Shown here: positions 56,822 to 64,000 of the stretch, piece by piece
Layout: every line of letters starts with the position of its first letter
Position numbering within the stretch: position 1 is the stretch's first letter
NCBI RefSeq assembly: GCF_947179165.1
Contig: NC_077244.1
Coordinates: 9,860,449 to 9,924,448 of the forward strand
Length of the DNA: 64,000 nt
DNA from: Solanum dulcamara
Taxonomy: Eukaryota > Streptophyta > Magnoliopsida > Solanales > Solanaceae
Direction: 5' to 3'
Made by a program: the position numbers and the translations under genes
The notes under the pieces: generated by a model
What the model saw: the letters and a program-made list of their open reading frames with translations, nothing else
The model's database searches: none
What the model was told of the DNA's origin: nothing

Positions 56822-59074
56822 ATGGATATGGATATTTCTAATGCACAAAATTATCACCAGGTAAAGATTATTATTATTTATATTTTTTTGGCACTTTTTT
56901 GGGATTTTCTCCCTTGGGTTTCCCCTGTATTATGTTTTTTTTTCACTCTGAAATTGCACTTTCTATGCAATTCTTATTCTATCAGCAGTGGAATTTAACT
57001 TGCTAACATTTGGTTGAAATTTGAAAAAGAAAGATGAAAAGTGTTTTTCAAAAGTTAAAATTATGTTTGGATATGCATTTTAATGTGAAATTTTGTGTGT
57101 AAAAAACTTCAAACACTCAAAAATTACTAAACCACTCTTTGAAACTTACAAAATTTATTTATAACCTTTTATAATTAAAAACACTGTTTTCAAATTATTT
57201 TATTTTATTTTTTAAAAAAAGACTTATGAAATAACTGTCTTTGCATAGGTGAGTGGCTATTAAAATGTGTATTGGAAAAAAAAATCTTCATTTCTTTTCT
57301 TATTTTGTTGTTGAGACTTCTAAGTTATATATGTCTTTATTGAAATTACTACTTTTATTTCTTTTAAGTTATATTTAGATTTTAAATTTTCATTTTATTT
57401 GAACTATTGTTTAGCTACATCAATTTCTTGAATAAACCATCCAAATTTTAAAAAGTATTTAATTTTTGCTATAGTGAACTTGCAAGTCAGATTAGAGAAG
57501 AAGAGAAGTGCACAAACTTATTTTAATTTTGTCTGTTTCTTTTTAATTTAAATTTCCTTATAAATTGTGTATTCCCTCCGTATCGATTTATGGAACTTTT
57601 CGTTTTTTGAAATTTAATCTAGGTAGCGTTTGACCAATATTTAAAAATATATTATTTTAATCTTATTTATGTGAGAAAAATTATAACTTAATTATAGTAT
57701 TTTTCGTATAGTTTTTAAATATATAAATTTTAATTTTAAAGTATTGAGTTTACCCAATTCAAATTAGCTTTAAAAATTATTGGGGGAGTATAGATATTAA
57801 AAGTAATAATCTATGAATGAAAAGACAGCATTCATACATATATCAAGAGGTATCAAGATCGTTTTCTTTCTATTCTCCATCCTAATTTATCTGTTGCATT
57901 TTCTTTTTTAATCAATTCAAAAAAGAATGATTCAGCACTGTATTTAATAATAATTTAACTTATAAAATGCTCAAAATATACTAAACCATAAGTCTTAAAG
58001 GAGCTTTCTTTTCTTAAACTTTATGTCAAATTAAACAACATTACATAAATTATTAGGACGGGACGGAGGGAGTAATTATTAGTATGAAATATTTGGTGCT
58101 CTATAATGCATTTTCTGGATTTGTTTATATCAAGTTTTGCTAATCTTTGTTGATTTTTTTATTTTCCATAGGAAATGTCTTCACAAACACTAGAAAGCAT
58201 GTTGGCATGCACAAAGCCACAGCAAGAAAAGAAACCAAGACCTCAAGATGAAGTACAAAAATGTCCTAGATGTGATTCTGCCAATACCAAATTTTGCTAC
58301 TACAACAATTATAGTCTCACTCAGCCTAGATACTTTTGCAAATCATGCAGAAGATATTGGACAAAAGGAGGCACATTAAGAAATGTTCCAGTAGGAGGAG
58401 GATGTAGGAAGAAACAAAGATCATCATCATCAAAGAGATCAAGTCCAGATAATCAATCCTTGATCACCACCACTACTTGTCCTAATAATCAAATATCATC
58501 TCTCACACAATTTTCTTATGATCCCAATGACCTTAGTCTAGCATTTTCTAGGCTCCAAAACCAAGAAAGTGGCCAATTAGTGTGTCCCGAGCTGCAAAGA
58601 ACAATTCGAACTGAGGCAATCTTTTCTGATTCCCTCTATCTTACTAATTTTGGGAATAGTGCCCATCATGATGTTCTTGAAAACCGTGGCATGTGCATCT
58701 CTTCTGCAGAAGCTATTTCTCATGCCAGTTTTCTTGATCCACTTAGGGGTGGATTTCTTGAAACCCCAAATGGCTTCTTGAACCATAATTTGTACTACTA
58801 TGGATCAATGGGTAATAATGGGAACAATATGGGACATGTTGAAAGTGCAAGTGGAGAAATGGCAACAACTTTAGATCAAGAAGTGAGAAGTGGTATCACA
58901 ACATCCATTGCATTGAAAGAAGAGATGTGTAGTGACAATAAAATCATGTGGGGATATCCATGGCAGATTAATGGAGATGGAAATGTGTCTGATTTTGAGT
59001 ACTCAAGCAGGAAAAACTGGAATGGTTTAGGGGTTCCTTCTGGGCATGGACTTCTCAATAGCCCTCTCATGTAG
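56822..59074 (+). CDS. Dof-type zinc-finger transcription factor
   Basis: Two exons, 56822-56860 and 58172-59074, joined by a 1311-bp intron (ag/gtaaag ... ccatag/gaa) in phase 0, giving 313 residues. Exon 1 encodes [13 protein letters not shown]; exon 2 continues [16 protein letters not shown]. The Dof domain is at residues ~41-93: CPRC, 21 residues, then CKSC (the single CX2CX21CX2C zinc finger), followed by the basic [18 protein letters not shown]. Dof proteins are plant-only nuclear regulators binding AAAG elements. After the domain come a basic Ser-rich stretch ([12 protein letters not shown]) that could act as nuclear localisation signal, then Asn/Ser-rich and acidic text ending in [15 protein letters not shown]. 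The short first exon before the Dof domain is common in this family. An alternative start is M15 (58175). I cannot name the orthologue. Confidence 0.93.
57572..58072. mobile_element. Stowaway-like MITE in the Dof intron
   Basis: Left end ttccctccgtatcgattta and right end, in reverse, ctccctccgtcccgtccta, each flanked by TA (57570-57571 and 58073-58074). This is the CTCCCTCCGT end and TA target of Stowaway (Tc1/mariner) MITEs. The two ends are not well matched beyond ~10 bases and a further ctccccc-type end lies at 57781 in reverse, so it may be composite. Confidence 0.7.
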
Positions 59075-59395
59075 ATGTTAGAAAATATGAGTCAATCTTT
59101 AAATTGCAAAACAAAATAGATACTATTAAGAGTTTTTGTTTATTAATTACAAGAGGTTTAATGATTATTTTAGTGGCCTTTTGTGCAAGGAGATTTGATT
59201 CATCTGAATCATACCTCTCTCTTTAGCTTGTTCTTTCATTGAAATGAAACTTCCAAATTTCTTCTTCACTAGACTAGCAGTAGGCAGTGGCCTATGTAAT
59301 TTCATACTCTCTTTGTTCCATTTAATATGAGAGAAGAATTGTCTATTATATTTGTATTTTTATTATTTTAATTAATGACATGTTCTTATAATTAA

Positions 59396-59452
59396 AGGGC
59401 AGCCCGGTGCACTAAAGCTCCCGCTATGCGCGGGGTCCGGGGAAGGGCCTGA
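59396..59452 (+). mobile_element. SINE 5' fragment (TS/Au-like)
   Basis: gggcagcccggtgcactaaa followed by gctcccgctatgcgcggggt and ccggggaagggcc is the tRNA-like head of a plant SINE abundant in Solanaceae. The rest of the element (box B, 3' part and tail) is missing; the next sequence, gacaaattctaagga, is repeated at about 59480 but unrelated. GC content stands out from the surroundings. Confidence 0.7.
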
Positions 59453-59754
59453 CAAATTCTAAGGATGACTATGATAACAAATTCTAAGGATGCTTTTGAA
59501 AGGTGTCAAAATTTTCTGTTTTTTTTTTAATTTACAAAATATGGGTTTGATCTAAATATCCAGTAATTCCATCAAAGGAATCTAGGGAAGGCGAATGTGT
59601 ATGTAATTTTATTTCTATGAAGGTAGAAATGTTATTTTCAATAGATCCTTGACTCAAGTAAAACATATTAAAAATCAGTAAGAAAAATCAGTAACAAATA
59701 GTACGACAATTGAAGCAAAAATGCAACATGTAATAATAAAATAGTAGGATAGTA

Positions 59755-60507
59755 CAATACAACCTCTCTAAATTAGTAGTCGATAAATTAAAAAACTCTC
59801 TAAATAATATATTTCTCCGGTCTCTATTTAGGTCAGTGAAAAAAACTCACCAATTTTTATAAGGTAATATAATTTCAGAAGACCCAGCCCCTACATAAAT
59901 ATATGGTCCCATCAATATTATAAATTAATAATTTTAAAAAGTACAAAAATATCTAAGACAATTTAATGAAATATGGTTCTAGTTCTTTTTATTTTTTGTT
60001 AAAATTTAAATCTTGTTGAAGTTCATCTCTAACTTTTCTTATTACATCTAAAAGTTCTGGTATTGTCTTCATGAACTAATCCAAAAAATTGTGAAGAGTT
60101 CTAGACACGATAATTGATTCATTATGCGTAACTGGTTCCAGATGTCGTATTCAACTTTATCATCAATATTATTTTCTCTGATGGTATCCACAATTCTTCT
60201 AAGCTCTAGACCTTTGGACATGTATCATTTTCATCTGGGTAATCTAATAGGCTATTGACATCCATTATATTATGGTAATCGAGATTATTAATCATGACCT
60301 CAAATTCGTGAAAGTCATTTTTATAAGAAGGTTCATTTAAATTCCTTTAGGCTTCATCCCCCGAACGATGTAATCAAAATTAACCTTCATTGAATTTTAA
60401 AAATACTATTTAAATTAATAAATATATTAATTTATCGATTAAATAATACCTCTATAAAATAATAATATTTTATATCTCAGTAATATTAATTTAGAGAGGT
60501 TTTACTG
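59755..60507 (-). mobile_element. Pogo/Lemi-like DNA transposon, internally deleted
   Basis: Inverted ends caatacaacctctctaaatt at the left and cagtaaaacctctctaaatt (reverse) at the right, each flanked by TA. These ends match the Emigrant/Lemi family of Tc1/mariner-pogo elements (CAGTAAAACCTCT). At 753 bp it is between a MITE and a full element and keeps a piece of transposase (60001-60335). Confidence 0.8.
60001..60335 (-). pseudogene. C-terminal remnant of a pogo-like (CENP-B/jerky-type) transposase
   Basis: On the minus strand one frame reads HEFEVMINNLDYHNIMDVNS then LLDYPDENDTCPKV to a stop, a second reads EIVDTIRENNIDDKVEYD, and a third ends MKTIPELLDVIRKVRDELQ. Plant pogo-like/tigger proteins end with this sequence of motifs (a MDV..LL.YP.E segment, EEI, then ...PEL...IRKVRDEL). 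The DDE domain itself is not present, so the element depended on transposase from elsewhere. Confidence 0.7.
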
Positions 60508-60598
60508 TACTAATAATATTATTGATTGGGAAAACTACACAATGCTCGACTATCTACTACTCCCCTTTGTCCAATATAAATGAATTCTTGACACACCT

Positions 60599-61272
60599 TG
60601 TAATGACCCTGAAGGTCATATTTGAAATTTTTTAGAAGTTTTTTATTTTACCCCTCTCGATAGTTGCCCCGGGTCATGTTGGATCAATTTATGAAGTCGA
60701 TTTTGCATTTTGATTGAAAAGTTGGAAATTTGGGAGTCTTAGCGTTTTGAAGCCTGGAGTTGTTAAAAATGATTTTTGGTACCAATCGAAGCTACGAGTC
60801 TCGGAATAAAATTATGTTAGTTTCATCAGCTCCGAAATGTGGAATTTGATCTATGAGCATTGTCAGTTTTAGTTTCGAAGTCTTAACGAATGATATTGGA
60901 AGTTTAAGTGAAATTAAAGCAAGAGTTGACTTTGCTCAACATTCGGAATTCGGACATTTGAAATGGATTTTCGACGATTCCATTGGATTTGGGGGATGAT
61001 TTTAGGCATTTAGGCATAGGTGATGTCTTAGTTGAATTTTCGAAGGTTCCGAGGTCAGTTTGGTAATTTTGAGCCTTAAGTTAGTTTAGTTGTGACTAAA
61101 CGAGTTTCGGGTCAATAAGACCTCAAATTTGTGTTTCGACTGTTCCGTTGAGTCCGCAACATTAAATTTAGTCAGGTGCGTATCGATTTTGTGCATTCAA
61201 AATTTTTAACAAATTTCGAGGGTCCATTCGATGATTTTGTGTCTTCGTGTTTTGCTGTGTCTGGTGCACTCT
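60599..61272 (+). repeat. Truncated LTR of the chromovirus C family
   Basis: Begins TGTAATGACCCTGAAGGTCA and continues with acccctctcgatagttgc and aacgagtttcgggtcaataa, the plus-strand form of the LTRs at 47332-48022 and 49841-50530. It stops where the CACTA element begins at 61273, so the rest may lie beyond the window. Confidence 0.8.
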
Positions 61273-61664
61273 CACTACTAAAAAACAGTTCAAAAAATGA
61301 TGGAAATATTAGCGACGGACTGCATCGCACAAAAAAGCAACGGACTTTGAGACCCTGTCCGTCGCTTTGTTTTGTATGTATTTTTTTTAATTTGTTTAAT
61401 AAAAAGCGACGAATAGGGTCTATTTATCCATCATTTTTTTTGGCAGATTTTTGCGCCATATATAAATATATTTAAAAAGTAATTATAAAATAAAACTAAT
61501 GATGGAGTCCGTCGCTTTTAATTGAAAATAATTAAATATTATTTAAAACTGGCATCTTCGTCCTTCGCTTTTTATTACATTTTATTTATTAATTATTTTT
61601 TAAATAGGCGAAGGACAGTGTCGCCCTGTTCGTTGCGTTTTTGGTCAAAATGGTGATCAACTAC

Positions 61665-61706
61665 TTAAAAAAGCGACGGACAGGGCGACACTGTCCGTCG
61701 CTCTTT
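61665..61706. repeat. Palindromic subterminal repeat of the CACTA element
   Basis: aaaagcgacggacagggc is followed by gacactgtccgtcgctctttt, a near-perfect hairpin. In En/Spm such repeats bind the TNPA protein. Similar hairpins with loops occur at 61324-61370 and 63793-63830. Confidence 0.85.
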
Positions 61707-62559
61707 TATAAATATTTCAAACCAGTTGCCCAACTTTTTGTTATTTTCTTTTCTCTCTCTCTCTCTCTAAACCCTCTCCCTTCTCTCTAAAAATCCGACC
61801 CCCACCCCCTTCACCGCGTCGCCGCTGTTTGCCATCGCCACGCTCTCCCTGTCGGCGTCGTTGCCGTCGCCTCTCCCCACCGTCAGCTTCTCCGTATTGT
61901 TAATAATAAGGTTAGTTAGTTTAGGGTTTTAATTTTGAATTTTTTTTTAATTTGTTCATTTAATTTGTTTAATGTATCTTTCAAGAAGATACGTTCTAAT
62001 AGTTGCACCATATATGATTGCGTTCTTGTCAAACTGAATCTCTGTTTTCTATTTACTTGAATCTCTATGATATGACTCTTGGTGAGTTGATATTTTTTTC
62101 ATTCTCTAAATTGGATTTGTTGTTTTTTTGTTTAAGTGATTACTCTTGTTGTTCGAGTTACTCATTTTTCTCTTGCACTGCTGGTCATTTTTATAATTTG
62201 GTCATGTTTCTTAAAATCATTAACCTCTGAAACATTTTCAAGAAAATAAGGATGAAATTAGAATCATTATTAACATTAGCTTTAGGATTACTCATCAGTC
62301 TCACTTGTTGGAAGGTTACTAAAACTGCACAAGATTTTTCTATTGCAACTCATGAGTTATTCAGGCAAGCTAATAAAATGTTTGATCTAGCAATACCACC
62401 TATTCAATTTTCAGAGATTCATAGCAACCCAATGTCTTCGTCAAATGTAAGATGCAATATAATGTATGAATTTAAGTTCACTTTTCATAATTTGGCCATG
62501 TTTCTTAATTAATTTCACTAATTCATGAAAAATACTTGGTCCAAATTTAGAAAAGCGAC

Positions 62560-63550
62560 CACTAATTCATTGCGATCACCTTTGAAAGAAAAGCGAGCGC
62601 CAGACTGTCTAGATGGCTAAAGAAAGCTAGGGATGATCGGGCACCTTCGAGTTGGATGTTGCCTCATATATTTGAAGAATTATGCCGGTATTGAGATACC
62701 GAAAAATTCAAGACTTTGTACGATTAAGAAAAAAAAGAAAGAGCCAGCCTAAAGGGTGGTTCGTTGCACACCGGAGGTGCAAAGAGTGTTGATACAATTC
62801 AGAGGGAGATGGTAAGGTTTCTAAATTTTAAGTTTACATTCATTTTTTAAAATACATTATTTGACAAAATATTATTTTATTAATTATATTTTTATTTATA
62901 GGAAAAAGAATTGGGACGCACTCCCTATCGTCATGAAGTATTTAACAAGACTCATGTGAAGAAAAAGACTAATGAGTCGGATCCGAATGAGTGGATGGCG
63001 GAAAGGGCCGAACGAGCCTATGTAAGTTATTTAAAATATAATGTATAATATATTTTGATTCTAAGTTTAATTTTTAATATATATATATATATATTGATTA
63101 TAACTTTTATTTTCTAATATGCAGCAAGATTATGAGCGGCACGTATGTGAGATGGGAGATTCGGTTCAACTAACGCCTGAACAGTCCACTCAAATTTGGA
63201 CAGAAAAAGTGGTTGGAGGCAACCACAAGGGCCGAATATATGAAATGGGCTCTAGAAATAATGTACGATGACTCCAATCAGGTTTAGAAGGTATTGGATC
63301 ATCGCGTCAAGCCGAGGCCATTGACGGGGTTGAGATAACTGCAATGTCTCAGCAAATTGTAGAACTTACACGCGTATTGGAAGAATCAGAGAAAAGAAGG
63401 CTCGCGGATAAAAAAAGTATGAATGAACAATTTGAGCAAATTAAAAAATAAGTGCTCAACCTCGCCCATCAGCCTCCGCCCCGTTATTCAAGAGGGTCCA
63501 CTCCGGATGATTCCGATGATAGTGATGAATATATAACAAATAGTCCTTAG
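62560..63550 (+). pseudogene. TNPA-like (Ptta/En/Spm) transposase gene, several stops
   Basis: Exons inferred from homology-like text and splice signals: about 62560-62811, 62902-63021, 63125-63550, with introns 62812-62901 (gtaagg...atag) and 63022-63124 (gtaagt...gcag). The protein reads WMLPHIFEELCRY, a stop, KGGSLHTGGAKSVDTIQREM, EKELGRTPYRHEVFNKTHVK, ERAYQDYERHVCEMGDSVQL and VGGNHKGRIYEMGSRNNV, a stop, then a coiled coil (QQIVELTRVLEESEKRRLAD) and an acidic tail STPDDSDDSDEY. This is the plant Ptta/En/Spm domain, which in En/Spm binds the subterminal repeats. At least four stops (after LCRY, TLYD, NNVR and QIKK) make it non-functional. The upstream open frame at 62252-62512 (MKLESLLTLALGLLIS...) is of unknown meaning. 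Confidence 0.75.
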
Positions 63551-63787
63551 GGTTCACTATGTTAGTTTATGAACATTTTTGAATTTTTTTGTTAACTTTG
63601 AAACACTTTAAATCGTTCTAAATTATGATTTTATTCATTTTAAGTGTTTAATTATTTTGTTATTATGTATTTTGCATATTTTGTTTGGTGTTATTTGTGT
63701 TAGAATGAGCTGAATTGAATAAAAGTGAATTGAATTTTGATTGCAGGTGGGCAGCAGAAACTGCAGATTTCTGCTGTCAAAAATGTT

Positions 63788-63925
63788 GCAGAAAAGCGAC
63801 GGACAGGGTCCTTCAGTCCGTCACTTTTCTGGTTTTTATTTTTATGTCCGTCGCTTTTTTACAAAATTTTAAGAAGATCAGTATGAACATAGCGACGGAC
63901 GGAGACTAATAGTCCGTCGCTTTTT
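63788..63925. repeat. Second cluster of CACTA subterminal repeats
   Basis: agcgacggacagggtc, its reverse (tccgtcgctttttt) and agcgacggacggagac alternate here, mirroring the cluster at 61300-61710. Another copy (agtccgtcgttc) lies at 63964, so the cluster continues to the window end. Confidence 0.8.
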
Positions 63926-64000
63926 ATTAAATAATTACTTTTTAAAAAAAAATAAAAAGAAGGAGTCCGTCGTTCTTTTTATATATATTTTTTAATTAAA

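Larger units (their letters stand above)
61273..64000 (+). mobile_element. CACTA (En/Spm) element, 5' part, runs off the window
   Basis: Starts CACTACTAAAAAACAG, the CACTA terminus. The first 450 bases contain at least six copies of the subterminal motif aagcgacggac in both orientations (for example 61309-61372, 61665-61706), and the motif returns at 63790-63925, suggesting the 3' terminal region has begun. Between them is a TNPA-like gene. The other terminus and the 3-bp target duplication are outside the window. A CT microsatellite and a GC-rich ccgtcgcc stretch at 61753-61880 look like the promoter and leader of the gene. Confidence 0.85.

Noticed and set aside
62018..62512. Two short open frames with hydrophobic starts as secreted proteins
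   Set aside because: They lie in the leader or intron region of the CACTA gene, share no family I know, and hydrophobic text arises easily in T-rich DNA.
1..64000. tRNA, rRNA or snRNA genes
   Set aside because: I saw no convincing cloverleaf or conserved RNA gene; tRNA-related motifs found are retroelement primer sites and a SINE head.

Overview
Plant nuclear DNA, AT-rich and dominated by transposable elements. The repeat vocabulary points to a Solanaceae genome, Solanum or a close relative: chromovirus LTRs beginning TGTAACACC/TGTAATGACC, an Athila-type element with a tRNA-Asp primer site, a tobacco/tomato-type SINE head and a ~180-bp satellite. That placement rests on recognised repeat style, not on a database search. 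The only intact host gene I can support is a Dof zinc-finger transcription factor on the + strand (two exons, 56822-59074). Nearly everything else is transposon or transposon debris.

Layout. 1-1994: low-information sequence with possible exon relics on the - strand and a perfect 133-bp tandem duplication. 1995-22240: a decayed ~180-bp satellite array split by a complete but dead Athila-like Ty3/gypsy element (2080-15689, with a third ORF) and by a nest of fold-back elements (16811-21916) whose inner hairpin holds a solo chromovirus LTR (18214-21594). 22494-42280: chromovirus A (+ strand). Its 5' LTR carries a PIF/Harbinger-like element that has captured a piece of the eL22 ribosomal protein gene, and its RNase H domain is interrupted by a complete chromovirus B on the - strand (28807-39240). 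One LTR of B contains a 68% GC patch unlike anything else here. 42281-45477: AT-rich spacer with one MITE. 45478-50530: deletion derivative of a third chromovirus, C (- strand). 50811-52094 and 52155-52761: a Mutator-type fold-back element and a hAT-type MITE with clear target-site duplications. 52762-56600: AT-rich spacer leading to the Dof promoter. 57572-58072: a Stowaway-like MITE inside the Dof intron. 59396-61272: SINE fragment, pogo/Lemi-like element and a truncated LTR. 61273 to the window end: the 5' part of a CACTA (En/Spm) element with hairpin subterminal repeats and a TNPA-like (Ptta/En/Spm) gene.

The retroelement genes are all broken. Seven catalytic aspartates (RT, RNase H or integrase) in four independent elements read as asparagine, and many stops look like transitions, as expected of old methylated copies. 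The nesting gives a relative order: satellite, then Athila and the fold-backs, then the solo LTR; and chromovirus A, then chromovirus B, with the GC-rich patch arising in or after B.
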